Below the pieces are notes generated by a model. The model had not been told where the DNA came from. It saw only the letters and a list, made by a program, of their open reading frames with translations, and did not search any database. This document shows positions 11,808 through 25,178 of a stretch of DNA of 64,000 nt, one piece after another; the first letter of the stretch is position 1, and the number at the start of each line of letters is the position of its first letter. A program made the translations under genes and the position numbers. This DNA comes from Rattus norvegicus. Its lineage: Eukaryota; Chordata; Mammalia; Rodentia; Muridae. The stretch is taken from positions 129,452,210 through 129,516,209 of the forward strand of contig NC_086020.1 of assembly GCF_036323735.1 (NCBI RefSeq), read 5' to 3'.

Positions 11808-14225
11808 TAACTTTTTATTGGATTTTTTTTATTTATGTTTCAAATGTTATTCCCTATCCCGGTTTCCTGGCCATAAGCCCCCTATCCCATCCCGCCTTCT
11901 TCTATAAGGGTGTTCCCCTCACCAATCACCCCTCTTTCCCCCAGACAATCCCTTAAACTGAGAGTCTAGCCTTGGCAGGACCAAGGGCTTCTCCTTCCAC
12001 TGGTGCCCAAAAAGGCCATTCCCTGCTACATATGCAGCTGGAGCCTTGGGACGGTCCATGGCTTTTGCAGTAGTTTCATCCCTGGAAGCTCTGGATGGTT
12101 GGCATTGTTGTGCTTATGGGGTTGCAAGCCTCTTCACCTCTTTCAATCCTTTCTCTAATTCCTCCAACGGGGATCCTATTCTCAGTTCAATGGTTTGCTG
12201 CTAGCATTCACTTCTGTATTTGACATGGTCTCACTCTGCCACCCTGGAGACATCTATATACGGTTCCTGACAGCATGCACATCTTAGCATTATCAATCTT
12301 ATCTCTATATATGGTTCACATGTAAGGCAGGCTCTGAATGGCCGTTCCTTCAGATTCTGCTGCAAATTTTGCCTGGATATCCCTTCCTGTAAATATTTTT
12401 GTTCCCCCTTTTAAAAAGAAGTGAAGCTTCTGCACTTTTGTCATCTTTCTCTTTGAGCTTCATGTGGTCTGTGGACTGGATCTTGGGTAATTCAAACTTT
12501 TGGGCTAATATCCACTTATCAGTGAGTGCATACCATGTGTGTTTTTCTCTGAATGTGTTACCTCACTCAAGATGATATTTTCTAGTACCACCCATTTGCC
12601 TATAATTTTCATGAAGTCATTGTTTTTGATAGCTGAGTAGTACTCCATTGTGTAGATGCACCACATTTTCTGTATCCATTCCTCTGATGAAGGCATCTGG
12701 GTTCTTTCCAGCTTCTGGCTATTATAAATAAGGCTTCTATATATAAGGCTTTCTAAATAAAGCATATGTCTTTATTGTATGTTGGAACATTTTGGGTATA
12801 TGCCCAGGAGAGATATAGCTGGGTCCTCAGGTAATGCAAAGCCCAATTTTCTCAGGAACCTCCAGACTGATTTCCAGAGTTGTCATAACAGCTTGCAGTC
12901 CCACCAACAATGGAGAAGGGTTCCTCTTTCTCCACATCCTCACCAGCATCTGTTCTCACCTGAGTTTTGATCTTAGCCATTCTGACTGGTATGACAGGGA
13001 ATCTTAGGGTTGTTTTGATTTTTTATTTCCCTGATGAATACGGTTGTTCAACATTTCCTTAGGTACTTCACAGCCATTAAATATTCCTCAACTGAGAATT
13101 GTTTGTTTAGTTCTCTACCCCATTTTTAATGGGGTTATTTACCTCTCTCTAGAGTCTAACTTCTTGACTTCTTTGTATATTTTGGATATTAACCCTCTAT
13201 GGAATGTAAGATTGGTAAAGATCTTTGCCCAATCTCTTGGTTGCCATTTTGTCCTGATGACAGTGTCCTTTGCCTTACAGAAGCTTTGCAGTTTTATGAG
13301 GTCCCATTTGTTGATTCTTTACTGAGAGCATAAATTATTGGTGTTTTGTTCAGGAAATTTTCTCCAGTGCCCATGTGATCCAGACTCTTCCCCACTTTTT
13401 CTTCTATTAGTTTGAGTGTATCCAGTTTGATGTGGATGTCCTTGATCCACTTGGACTTAAGCTTTGTACAGGATGATAAGAATGGATTGATCTGCATTCT
13501 TCTACATGCTGACCTCCTGCTGAACCTGCACCATTTTTTAAAAATGCTCTCTTTTTTTCCATTGGATGGTTTTAGCTCCTTTGTCAAAAATCAAGTGACC
13601 ATAGGTGTGTGGGTTCATTTCTGGGTCTTCAGTTCTATTCCACTGGTCTATCTGTCTGTCTCTGTACCAATACCATGCAGTTTTTATCACTATTGCTCTT
13701 TAATACTGCTTGAGGTCAGGAATGCTGATTTCCGTAGAAGTTCTTTTTGTTGTTGAGATTAGGTTTTGCTATCCTGGGTTTATTTTTATTCCATTCAATT
13801 TCCAAATTGATCTTTCTAACTCTATGAAAAATTGGGTTGGAATTTTAATGGGGGTTGCATTGAACCTGTAGATTGCTTTTTGGTAAAATGGCCATCCATT
13901 TTTTGCTATATTAATCCTGCCAATCCATGAGCATGGGAGGTCTTTCCATTTTCTGATATCCTCTTCAATTTCTTTCTTCAGAGACTTGAAGTTCTTGCCA
14001 TATAGATCTTTCTCTTGCTTGGTTAGAGTTACACCAAGGTAATTTATGTTATTTGTGACTATTGTGAAGGGTGTCATTTCCCCAATTTCTTTCTCAGACA
14101 GTATTTCCTTTGAGTAAGGGGAAGGCTACTGATTTGTTTGAGTTAATTTTATACCCAGCAACTTTGTTGAAGTTGTTTATCAGGCCTTAGTAGTTCTCTT
14201 GTGGAACTTTTTGGGTCACTTAATT
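11808..14225 (-). mobile_element. 5'-truncated L1 (3' UTR plus ORF2 3' part), minus strand
   Basis: The antisense copy starts with the poly-A complement (TTTTTATTGG), the TTTCAAATGTTATTCCC block and the C-rich 3' UTR (11810-12480). ORF2 sequence then runs from its C-terminus (about 12505) to just before the reverse-transcriptase active-site region at about 14220, where L1 similarity stops. Remnant frames at 12505-12765, 13294-13587 and 13769-14077 carry recognisable L1 ORF2 protein, such as TMEYYSAIKN and DLPCSWIGRINIAKN, in different frames. ORF2 is therefore broken by many frameshifts. It lies tail to tail with the plus-strand L1 just to its left. No clean target-site duplication was found. 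Confidence 0.9.
12505..14220 (-). pseudogene. Decayed L1 ORF2 C-terminal half
   Basis: The region encodes pieces of the C-terminal domain and the segment between reverse transcriptase and the C-terminus of L1 ORF2p, scattered over at least three frames with internal stops. The catalytic FADD motif and everything upstream are absent because of 5' truncation. It has no function as a protein. Confidence 0.85.
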
Positions 14226-15245
14226 ATATAATTTTGCATGAAACATTATTTTTTTAACTGTAAACAATGAAGACTACTTCTTGTCCATCTTTTTCTTCAC
14301 ATTGGCCCAATAATGCTTCAAATATCATGAATTTAATATTTACTGTTTAATCGAAGATACTTCCCATCTTTCCCTGTATTTACAGTTTTATATATTTACA
14401 GAATTGTTATTAATGTTTATTAGTCATATCCTGCAATTCTATTTTAAAGGTATTTCAGTAGCATTGCAATATCTGTCACAGATTCATTTTCGTTTTTATA
14501 GATTAATCATTGTGAATTTTAGTTTTATGTACTATGTGCCTGTAAAACTAAAACATCCCTATAGAACATTTTCTCTGTCCCTTTTAGACTCAGCCTCTTC
14601 ACTACTCACAAGCTTTTGTTAATTCGTCTCCAGCCTACTCTGTAAACATTTCCCAGCACTGTGCAAAACACCATACATGATTTATGTGTACAGAAAAATC
14701 AATGAAATATATAATTGAGTAAAAATTGGAAGATGTGGTGTATTGTGATTGAAATATTGATATTTTTATAAATCCAAATCTGAAAATGGGGAGTCCTAAA
14801 GAGTTGACAACTCTTTTGTATTAGGAACTATTAATAGTCATTATTAAACATAAAGCATTTCTGAGAATGATAAATATCTCAGAACTAAAGAGTATGAAAA
14901 CCATTTAGTAAATCCCACATTTATTGCTTCTATAGCCTAACATGATTTAGGGTTATGAACAGCCTTCTTTCTTAGCAGAAAAATTCATCACATTCTCCTA
15001 TATTAATAAAGATATCATAATCAATCTTAATAACAAAGGAGCATTGGATATTTTATTAAACTTCAGGATTTATTAAAACAAATACTGACCATATTGTTTC
15101 AATTAAAATTATCTTTATGTTCCTGGAGTTATAAAATGCTATATATTTTTAAATACCTGGTAAGTAAAATATAGGCAGAGATAAAGAATATTACTTAAGA
15201 AGAAAATAGTTTAAAGACTCTTTCAATTAAAGTATTTTTAAAGTT
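14226..15245. other. Intergenic, nothing recognised
   Basis: AT-rich sequence without a supported gene or repeat. The immediate right flank of the L1 (14240-14260, AAACATTATTTTTTTAACTG) weakly resembles the left flank near 11797-11812, but not well enough to call a duplication. Confidence 0.5.
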
Positions 15246-15380
15246 GTTTTGAAACAAGGTATCATTCTCCAGCCTAGATGACCTAATATGAAATGTTTCA
15301 CAGAACAGCCTTGACCTATGGCAGTCCTCTTGCCCCAGCTTCCTCCTGCTGAGATAGCAGGTGTTTGCTACCTTGTCAAT
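15246..15380 (-). mobile_element. B1-like SINE, minus strand, diverged
   Basis: The plus strand shows the antisense B1 pattern: GTTTTGAAACAAGGTATCA (complement of the B1 tail region), ACAGCCTTGACCT, CAGCTTCCTCCTGCTGAGAT and AGCAGGTGTTTGCTACC. Divergence is high, so it is probably an old B1 copy. Confidence 0.65.
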
Positions 15381-18300
15381 TATTGGTTCATTTTACAAAT
15401 GTATGAATTGTCTCACCATTGGCAATGTTCCATGGCAGTTCCAATTCGCTGTTTTGTTTCTCTGTGGTTCTTTGTCATCTCTTTTCTGAAACATATCCCA
15501 TATTTATCTGTGGTCTCCAAGGAATGTCACATTTGGAGGTGGATGAAATAATTTCTCAATGACTGAGTTAGGATGGCATTTTGGGATGGCATTGGTTTTA
15601 AAACAGACTATCAAAGGTCCACTGCAATATTCAAGTTTAATGTCTATATATCCATTTCTAAATATAAATAGCATGAATTCTGGTCTTTTGGATGAATAGT
15701 ATATAATAGAGAAACACACCTTGTACTTGCTTTGTAAAGCAAATTATGTTTTACAAGAGTCCACAGTGGGAAAACAAAACAAAAAGTTAATAAAATAATT
15801 GAAATATAAGTATCAAAGTCTGACTTACTCCAAAAAGTGACCTTATGGAATATGACTTTTCACACAAGGACTAGCAATGGTTTCTGGAAATGATGCCAAA
15901 AGAAGCGGAGACAAGAGTTAAGGCATTCTTACTTGGGCAATGCAGCACTAATAACTGGAAGTTAAAATGTCAAACCAAACATTTGTCCTCTGTCATCTCA
16001 ACCAATAGAGCACTAAAAACACTGATCTCCCTCTTACATGAAATAATTAGTCAAAATACATAATAGTTAAGCTCACAAAATTTCTTTACATATTATTCCG
16101 TATCACACACATTAATGTCCTCTAAAGAAAGGTTTGCAGCATTTTATTCTTACAATTAAGAAGTTATTGGTGATTTTGAGTCTTTCTAACATAGAAAAGA
16201 AAAAGACACTAGAGACGCAAAATCTACAAAACAAATCCATATCACTTAATTGTCTATACTTCACTGAAATTCTTACCAAACTTTTACATAAAATGGTGTG
16301 AATTCTCCAGGGTATTCTCATTCCACAGAAACTAAGATTTCTGTAATTTTTGCATTCATGACATTAAAAGTATTTTAAAACCACTTCCAATTAAGTTGTA
16401 CCCACTAATAAATGGTCTCTAGATGTCTGGATTAAATTATACAATCATTCTTCACATGAGCATCCAGATTTAATGATTACTAGCTACCTCAAGCTGTGAT
16501 ACTTTATTTGAAATTTCTCTATGAATTTTATTTTCTATACATTTATATTTGCTTTTTACTTAAATGAAACACTTGCTATAAAAATTCAAAGCTATAGGTG
16601 GTAGAGATGCATCCGTGATTGAAGTAGCTGGCACTTTGACCATGAGTAAGAGATTTTATTTATCAGAATTCAAAAGATAAGCTTGGTTTCTGTGCATGCT
16701 GTGGCAAGAACATATTGGTAGAGTTGTCGTTCCCAGTAAGCAGAAGAAACAAGAGCCTTAAGTTCAAGAAAATACCTTCATCAAAAGAATAGGGCAAGAG
16801 TGATCATGATGGTCTTCCAATATCTTCATGTCTCTACATGAGTAAGTGTGCATGTATGCATACAATCTCATACATACACAGAAAAATATAGATGCATCTT
16901 TTTAAAATTAAATTTCATATGAAAAAATACATTAAATTATTGTCTACTATTCTACAATAAGTTGAATTTTCTTTCAAATTAATATTTGAAAAATGATATG
17001 TAGCACATGTATATGAGAAACACAAATCATTAGCACAAAACACATCTACAATGTAAAACTGAATAAAATTTGTGTGAATAGTTATGCTATGAACATCATT
17101 AAAAGACAGAACTTTTATTGTTAGCCACTCAAACCCTATGTATAATTACCCATTGTTTTAAGTTTCATCTATGGGAAGTAGGATGACTTGATGTAGTATT
17201 GAATTTCATGGAAGCATAAAATAACTAATGGTTTCAGTTTCCTCTACAGTACCAGAATTCACTACCGGGTTCCCAAGCTGTTCTTTACCTGAAGCAATGG
17301 CCCAGCCTTGACAGAAGCAGCAGGAGAGTCTTCAGGAACTGCTCTAAGAATTGGGAGAGAAGCAAAGCCCAGGGCTTCTGTGTGAGCACAGCTGTGGCTT
17401 CCTTCAATAATTTGCCACAGGGATTACTGCCAGTGCTTTTTGTTTCCTTTCATTCTTTCCAATAGTTTTCGAACTGTGCTCAACATTCCCATTGCAGACT
17501 TCTTTTTGTGGTTTTGTATAAAGTCAGTATTTCAACTGTTTGTGGAAAATGATTCCATTAGTCTTCATTCATACATCAATACAAAGGACTCAACAGTACT
17601 TTTATTAACAATAATGTTCCCCCTTTTAACATAATTTCCCTATTCATGTGGTATTTTGTATTATGCTTTATTCTACACTTTTGATGCTAGATTTTCCAAA
17701 TAGACACAATTTTAAATTTTCATTTTCTGCTTCTTCATGAATTATCTCAATTCTTTACTTAGAATGTTTTATAATGTTAGTGTGTCAGAGAAGCAACTAA
17801 TAAATAACTGTTCTTTTTCAGGAAAGAAAAATTCCAACTTGCAATTCCAGGGTCACTCTCCTACTTAGACCACACTTTCCATAATTTTCCTGTCATTTGG
17901 AGTGTTTAATCTAACTGTAAGGGTTGTCTTTCTCCCACTTTCCCATTCTTTCTCCATCTCACTTTCCTCCCTTTTCTTACCTTATCTTATTATTCTTCAT
18001 CTTTCTCGTCTGCTACTCTACACCTTCCTCTCATCACCTTACTTATGGCCTTTAGCCTCTTCCTTCTGATCCACCACAACTTTCTCTTTCTCTTTTCACT
18101 CTTTTAATTCACAAAAGTCATTTAGTATGGCCATCAAACAACTTCCTTCTGTAGTCACGGTCAACTTATATAAGTACATTAACTTCAAGCTCGATATCTT
18201 TATTTCATTGCTTCTGCTAAGGAGGACATGTCCATTCACTTGATAGTGCTTGAATCTTTTTTTATAATTTAACAGTGTCTATGTCCACTCTAAATTAGTT

Positions 18301-19378
18301 ATTCCCATAGATGGCTCTAATTTCTATCTGTTGCCCTCAATTACTAATTCTGTAATCTACCCTACTTTTCTGGTTTCCAGTTTACTGAAATTTAAAATTA
18401 ACCATCATAGATGCCAATTTCATATATATGAAAGTATATCTACCATAACTTACAGGCCAATAAGTGTTATGTGAGTAGAAAGTGTGTAGATCAGGAGTAT
18501 CAGAAACTAACAGGAGTCAAGTAATTGATAAGTTTAAGGAATTTTATCAGGATCTAATCATAAAATCTAATCATGCCAATGATATTTTCTTTATAGTTTT
18601 GCTCAGATGTGCCTAAGATTGATTGATAAGAGTAGATTTCTGGCTAATCCTTTTAACAATCCTCTGAACAAACCTGTTTTACTAAAGTCAAAATGGACAC
18701 ATTTGGCAACAAAATTTAATAAAATCTAAGATTGATTATTTTAGGCAAGAAATAAAATTGTGTAAACTTATGATTCCTTTAGAGTTTTATTTTCGTAAGC
18801 AATTTACCAATAACTTTGTCATACGTAATTATGCTGAATAGGAGTTGAATCTGAGGAAATGCAGGAGCAACTAGGTTTTTAATTATGTTGACAACAATGC
18901 CCTGGAGCATATTTATTTGATATTTTATCTATTGTTTAATATTGTGCCCCATGAATTACTTAGAAGGAAGGAAGATCAATATTTTTGTAAGTACTGCAAA
19001 TAAATATGTAACTGAGCTAGACTTTGTCTGGTTGATTTGTCTACAGTATTATGGTCTTTATAAATAAATAAGCAAAGATAAGTTCTTAGTTCTAAACTTA
19101 TTGAATTATTACTTTTATAATTCCTCTGAATGCCTGTATTCTCTCAAAATTTCAGATTTACTTCACCATACATATTGAAATTAGTACACCATTACAAGCA
19201 TAGGTACTGATTCAACCTCACTAACATCCACTCTTTGAACTCTTCAACTAAAAATTTCAATATACCATGTATGGCATATGCTTTTATGAGTTGATGATAA
19301 AGTGTCTTCCTACAAACTCTATAGACAGATTTGTAGCAATTTCACAGCCATGACTAGACAAGGCTATCCATGATGCTA
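15381..19378. other. Intergenic, mostly unrecognised
   Basis: No gene seen. 17930-18110 is pyrimidine-rich (CT/TTCC). 16830-16890 (ATGTATGCATACAATCTCATACATACACAG) resembles the 3' tail of a B2/B4-class SINE, but without a recognisable head I do not call it. A GC-richer patch at 17230-17430 was not identified. Confidence 0.5.
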
Positions 19379-19408
19379 ATATATATATATATATAAATAT
19401 AAATATAA

Positions 19409-19462
<54 letters not shown>
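19379..19462 (+). repeat. (AT)n array with internal (ATAAAT)n block
   Basis: Alternating AT on both sides (19379-19395 and about 19422-19462) surrounds about four units of an ATAAAT-type hexamer. The array is self-complementary and can extrude as a cruciform. Such arrays are length-unstable. Confidence 0.97.
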
Positions 19463-19464
<2 letters not shown>

Positions 19465-21414
19465 TGGCTCCAGGTCATAGTTCCAACAGAACTCTTTACT
19501 ACAGCACTGAACTTCAGACCACCAAATACTGGGAGCTTAGAACATGTATTAAGATGTATTTTAAGAGCAAACTGAGGTGCAATACACATTCAATATCTAG
19601 TTCAGTGAGGAGCAATGCTCGATTCCCATAGTTGCATGGATTCAACACAAAGATCAATAATGGAGGACAAAGAATAAAATCCAAGAAGATAAATGACTAG
19701 ATACAGATACATAGTTGTCCATTTTGAGATTATCAGGAAGAAATATCTGGTTGCATTCATATGTTTGCTGGATGCTTCTTTTCAACAGAATTCAAGCTGT
19801 ATTTTTTCTTTTTTATTGGCATTTATGAGTAACAGCTCAAATTAAGTTTGACCTGTGTTTGAAAATCAGATGTGGTTGAGGTGACTCATCAGTCAGAGCT
19901 GATTAACTGTGCTTCTGCATTCTTCACATCTGACCTCTGTTCAGGAAACCTAACAAAATCTTGTTAAAAACATATATTTAGTGTATTAGAGAGAACACTG
20001 GAATAGTTATTATTTTAAAAAAGTCACTTGAATTCACTAAGCTTAAAATCATTGAAAAATGGGCAGAATTACAAAGCAAATATCTTTGAGGAAGGACATT
20101 GAAACAATTTTAAAGTATTATGAAAATGACAAAGAGTCTAGTAGAAAAAATACATAAAGCACACTTTAATGTTTATACAAACAGAAATAGAAAAAGCTGA
20201 AGAGAAAATGAAGACTAGTGTTAAAAATAAAAAAAAATCAACAAACATGATGTTTTATTTATAGGCACAGTTTAGTGTTCAGGGATGAGATTAGCCTGCA
20301 TGAATTTCTATATTCAACTCTCAATTTAAAAACAAGTATTTTATTTTAGTAAAGCTAGTATTAATTAAAATAATCAAAGTTAAAATAATATAATTAAATA
20401 TAAGAAAGAATTGAGAAAGTTAGAAAAGGAAAAAGACTTTTGTATGTACTTGCCTTATAGGACCAATAAATACAAATATATATGCAAGATATACAAGTAT
20501 CCATTGTACATGTAAATATACAAATGTGACATTATCAGCATCTCCTAAATCTTTGTAAGAGAGTAGATTTCTGATTCCTCTTTGCAGAAGCTAGATTTCC
20601 AATTTGCATTATTCTTCTTTCTCTAGCTGTTTATTTTGTTTTCGGTTCTAAAGAAATTTTCTCAATGCAATTATCCTGTTAAAGCAGTTATTTCTGTATT
20701 AAATTATTAATAATCTTGCTAAGGAAGAACAAGAAGACTAAAACAGAACAAAGAGCGCTGGCCAGAAACACACTTATTTTCAGATAATGTTTATTAACTT
20801 GTACAAGGTCTTTCCTAGACATTTAGCTTAAGTCACACAAACAGTACTCTCAACTTATAACTCATAATATTTCCAACATAAATTCTTTCGCTTTACAGTA
20901 CATGTTTGCTTTAAGGTAGACTTTCTTTAGAGCCTCACTATAATTCAGCTCTCCCAGAAAAACAAAATTTCCCTTTCTGTGATAACATTTTGCTGAAAAT
21001 AGATTCTTTGCTCACATAATAAGTAAAAGTTAGTTTCCCCTCTCTCTCCTCCTCCCTGTACATCCCAACCTCCATCGTACTAAGATCCACTTCTTTTCCC
21101 TCATGTATTAAAATAAAACGGGCATATAAGACATAAAAGTAAAATATAAAACAATAATAGATGATAGAATAAAACAACAAATATCATGTTACATTTTGAA
21201 AAGACGATGAAAAGGAAACGAGCAGAGGACAGAGCAAAAGAATCAGAGAGACTCTGTTTTTCACAGTCAGGAATCCCATAAAAACATTAAACTGGAAATT
21301 ATAAGACATAGGCAAAGGTGTAGAGGAATCTTAATCCAGCAACATGGCTGCTCTTTCAAGCAATCATATCCAAAGAATTTCTAGGTCTGTGTGGCCTGTT
21401 TTGGAATACAAACA
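19463..21414. other. Intergenic, nothing secure
   Basis: AT-rich sequence. 19870-19960 has a weak B3-like flavour (GGTGACTCATCAGTCAGAGC) that I do not consider sufficient for a call. Confidence 0.5.
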
Positions 21415-21490
21415 CAGCTTTAATTCTAGGAGACAGAACCAAGCAAATCTCTGAGTTCAAGAATAGTCTATTACAGGGAAAGTTTCAGAT
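21415..21490 (+). mobile_element. B1 SINE fragment, plus strand
   Basis: The pattern CTTTAATTCTAGGAGACAGA, AAATCTCTGAGTTCAAGAAT and AGTCTATTACAGGGAAAG follows the B1 order: internal promoter region, then the 'tctgagttcaaggccagcctggtctac' block. The 5' end is degraded. Confidence 0.65.
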
Positions 21491-21502
21491 AAAGAAAAGC
21501 TT

Positions 21503-21590
21503 AGGCCCAAGCATGATGGTACATCTTTGAATCTCAGTGCTCAGGAGACGGAGGCATACACACCTCTGTGTTCTAGTCAGTTAGCTGACT
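21503..21590 (+). mobile_element. Second B1 SINE fragment, plus strand
   Basis: GGCCCAAGCATGATGGTACA, TCTTTGAATCTCAGTGCTCA and GGAGACGGAGGCATACACAC follow the start of B1. The copy is cut after about 85 bases. It sits directly after another B1 fragment in the same orientation. Confidence 0.65.
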
Positions 21591-23829
21591 TCTATTACAT
21601 CAGGGAATTGAGAGGCCATGCAGTAGAGTTGAGTTCCTAATAGTTCAGTTGATGGCAGTTCATTTATTGTAGTTCAGAGTCAGCTTTTACTGGAACAGTT
21701 TTATAGACAGAGTGCAGAGAATGTGGACACATTTCAAGTTGGATCTAGCCAGAGAAAAAGGAGCCAGAAGATTAGCACAGATTGGTAGAGTTAAAGGCCA
21801 AGAATAGTTATTCACTCAGAAGCTGAGAGAAGTGTGTCTGCATCAGTCAGCTTGGTGAGCACTCTGATCCAGAACAGTTCAATTGAAGCAGCCATCCAGG
21901 AACTAAAAAGAATCAGCTTATTTAGCAGAAAGCCTTTGAGGTGACAATTACATCAGGTAAATAAAAGTTACTTATACACAAAGGACCTAGTGTAGACTCT
22001 GCAAGACATTGCATACTGCTTAAGGCTCTGTGAACTCATGTAAACCTCGATGATGTTAACTTAGGTCTTGTTTTCTTGGTGTTCTCCAACCTCTTGCTCA
22101 TAAACCTAAATGAAATTACCAAATATTTCAGGAGACAAAGTCCAATGGACCATCTCCTCTCACTAAATGAAATTTCCAGTGCTGAGATAAGACTATATAT
22201 AATTGAGATGTTGGTCAAAAGAGTGCCAATAAAATCCCCAAACTATCCAGGCTGATGTCAACACTGTAATTTGTTCTCTAAATACTGACACTAATGTCCA
22301 ATTATTCAAGATAACAGCTGAATATAGAAATATTGTGGTTTCTACACTGACCCTGTTATAAGATCTCTTATGTTATAACATATTTGGTACAGGAAAATAC
22401 TCTTCACATTAACAAAAAAGAGATATTCTTACTTATTTTGGACATAGAATCCTTATTTTCATTGAACTGCTGTCAACAACCCAGTATTCTACATAGTTAC
22501 AGACTTACAATTTTCCTCTGTGAATTTCAATAAAAGCTAATGTCTCAATATCTTTATCCATAATTCATACACAATCCTCTCACCTATTCAAATCAACTGA
22601 GAACTCACCTACTGTACTCCTAGACTCTTCTTTATTAATTTAGTTTGACTGTGCTTGGTAAAATACTGTAGTCAGTAGCATATTTTCTAAAAAAATATTT
22701 TGGTGTTTTTCTTTTACTAGGGAATTCAGGTCAACTTCCCCAACTGTATTGCCAAACTTTGGGCAGATGAGTGAAATGTTAAGAAGCGTTTTTCCTCCTT
22801 TTTTTCTACATCAGGGAGATGATGTCTATCTGCTCCCTCATAAGGCATTTTTTCCATTCTTTAGTCTATAATAAAATAGTCCCAGGAGTCAGTGGGCACA
22901 CATAGACATTTAGAGGCCTTTTATGACCTCTAAACATCTATTTCATAGGCATCGTTTGTCTCTTGACATGTGAACACTAAGAGACACACAACTACTCTCT
23001 CTCTCTCTTCTACTCCAGGGCTCAAAATAATAGTGTCTTATCTGGAGACCTCACAGTCTCACGACTATAAGAATCTGATTTCCTGCATATGTAAGAAACT
23101 ATTTATTATCTTTGCAGGTTAGATCACTAGGTGAACAGATGTCTTCACCTCTAATTCTCCTGTGAGGAGAAGATTCTTGAGAGAGCGGGTTTGATTTGCT
23201 TTGACTTTTGTTTTGTTGTTCTTTTCACTGAGAATCCCACAGAGGTTTTGCTATTCCACTGTTCTGTTTGGGGTGCACATTACTAGATGAAATGAAGGAC
23301 TAAATTGAGCACATGATTTAATAGCTTCAAGTTTTCCTTTACTATTGTTAGAAGACTTGTTCAATGGGACAAAAATCTAATAGGGATGTTTTAGTGGTTC
23401 TCTAAAATTATGTATTCTATTTGTATTTTCTTACCTATATTATCTTAAACACATATATTAATTAATTTGTATAATTTTGACTCATGTATTTGGACATTTT
23501 CTGTGAAGAGTAAGATAATTCTGCTTTAGATATTATACTGACATTTATTTTTCTAGAATTACATGTCTACATTGTATTGTTCAGCACTCATTCAATCCGG
23601 TCTTTAGATTTCACAAAACCATGATACATATACAATGCTTCATTGGTAAGCAACAGGAACAAATTCAAGATCACTGCTGACAATTCCTGTTCTACAAAAT
23701 AAAACATGACAAACCATGAAGAAGTAAATGGATTTTTACTCAGACATACACTTATGGTTTGGATATGTGTTTTGACAGGGCATGATGGAAGACCTTTAAG
23801 GGTCTTTACTTCAGAATGCAAAATCACTT
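21591..23829. other. Intergenic; possible old retroelement at 21600-21900
   Basis: The first 300 bases are of normal complexity, with repeated AGTTCAGTT-like words, and may be an LTR fragment that I cannot name. The remainder is AT-rich without a supported gene. Confidence 0.45.
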
Positions 23830-23842
23830 TGTGATTTTTCTA
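23830..23842 (+). repeat. Left target-site duplication of the processed pseudogene
   Basis: TGTGATTTTTCTA is matched at 25179-25193 by TGTGATTTTTTTCTA, differing only in T-run length. The two copies bracket the retropseudogene exactly. Confidence 0.7.
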
Positions 23843-25178
23843 TTTCTTTTCTTTCTTTCTTTCTTCTTCCTTCCTTTCTTTTCCTTTTTTCTTTAAAAAA
23901 AAGCATCATTTATTTCAAACTACAACACAAAGTTGTATTTTAGGAACTACACCATCCTGTAATGTCAAGACTTGGCTATGTGCATTTCAGTTTATCTTTC
24001 AAATACATTCAGGTATACAAATGGTGCATACCTCAAGAAAAAGCAGCAGAGAAAACGCATGTGGTCACTGCTAGGTGCTTTACATTCAGTCACTGCTCTT
24101 ATGCTGGTAACAGTTTTGTAATCTGCTTTTAAACCAAGATAGCCTTACTTTAAAAAGTGCTCTGTATTTTCAGCACAAATTCCTCATACATTTGTAAAAT
24201 TAGATCTTGGCGCATAATATTGTGAAATTATTAAAAACCAAACGATAAATTTAGTAAAAATTGTCACATTTCTGGATTTGTCAATCAGTTCAAATTTCTC
24301 CCTTAACTGCAATGCCAAATTTGTGTTCTTATGATATAGAAAGCAGGAAGAGATGGGTGAGGATCTGCATAAGTCAAGATTTCAGGTGGACAGGTTGTAG
24401 TAGTTTGTGGTTGCGTCCAGACTTTTGTCTACAAGTACAACAGCAAATCTTAGAATATCATAATTGCAAGAAAGATGTGAGAGAAGTGAATGAAGCAAGC
24501 ATGCCCTGCGAGGAAGGAGAGGGCGCGATGAAGTAAGGGCCTTCAGAGGACAGGCAGTTTGGAAACTGGCATATATCATGATCTATATAGATGAGGGCAC
24601 CTTACTTCGTTTTTTGCTTAATTTTAATTTTCATGAGGGAAGTGTGAATTAGACCAAGGGTTTGAGCTTCTTCTTCCTATTGTAGGGCTTCATATCCACC
24701 AGGGATGGTAGGTCTGTCCCAAGTCTTCAGCTAGACCGGAAGCAGAAGGAGCGTGGGTGGTGGTGGAGTTTTCCGTGCCCATGAGGCCAATGCTTGACAG
24801 TGTGTTTGTTGTAGTGGAGAAAGGAAGGTTGCTGTTGATATTGCTGAACCAGACTGAGCTGCTGAATGGAGTGGTGGACCACAGGCCACCGGTGTTGCTC
24901 AGGATGGAGGTGGCTGTGTGGGTTGGCGAGCTGAAACTGGCTGGCCAGGAAGGGCTGGGGTCGGCTCCTGGAGAGTCCCGAAAGTAGGAGGGGCCGCTCT
25001 TCAACTCAGTCCAACTCCTCTGGGATGACTGACTGCAGGATCGTGACAGTTTGCTGAAAATTGCACCTGTTAGATTAAAATAATTTCCACAGGCTGAGAA
25101 CGAATTGAGGGGCGTGAAGTCAGGGCTGCTGGGCTTACTGACAGGACTCTACAAACCTCAGAATGTCAGAGCCATCAC
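23843..25178 (-). pseudogene. Tmem131: Processed pseudogene, probably Tmem131 3' part
   Basis: The minus strand carries an mRNA-like 3' end. A coding remnant (about 25150 down to 24690) is rich in Ser, Thr, Asn and Pro and contains pieces such as SPTHTATSIL, GLWSTTPFSSSVW and GLMGTENS. A 3' UTR follows, then AATAAA (complement at 23909-23914) and a decayed poly-A tail (TTTC-rich on plus, 23843-23894). From memory these match the C-terminus of TMEM131, a membrane protein implicated in collagen secretion; I could not check this by search. The frame ends at a TGA at 24690-24692, while downstream codons still read like the parent's terminal residues, so this TGA is probably a premature stop. An in-frame TAG also lies upstream near 25147-25152. 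There are no introns and it is 5'-truncated, flanked by a short duplication, which is the standard signature of L1-mediated retroposition. Not a functional gene. Confidence 0.65.

Noticed and set aside
14226..14262. Possible target-site duplication for the L1 at 11808-14225
   Set aside because: AACATTA...TAACT occurs on both sides, but the middle bases and spacing differ and the motif is AT-rich, so it is not convincing.
16600..16900. Possible B2/B4-class SINE ending in a TATGCATACA-type tail
   Set aside because: Only the tail is suggestive and no tRNA-derived head with A and B boxes can be found.
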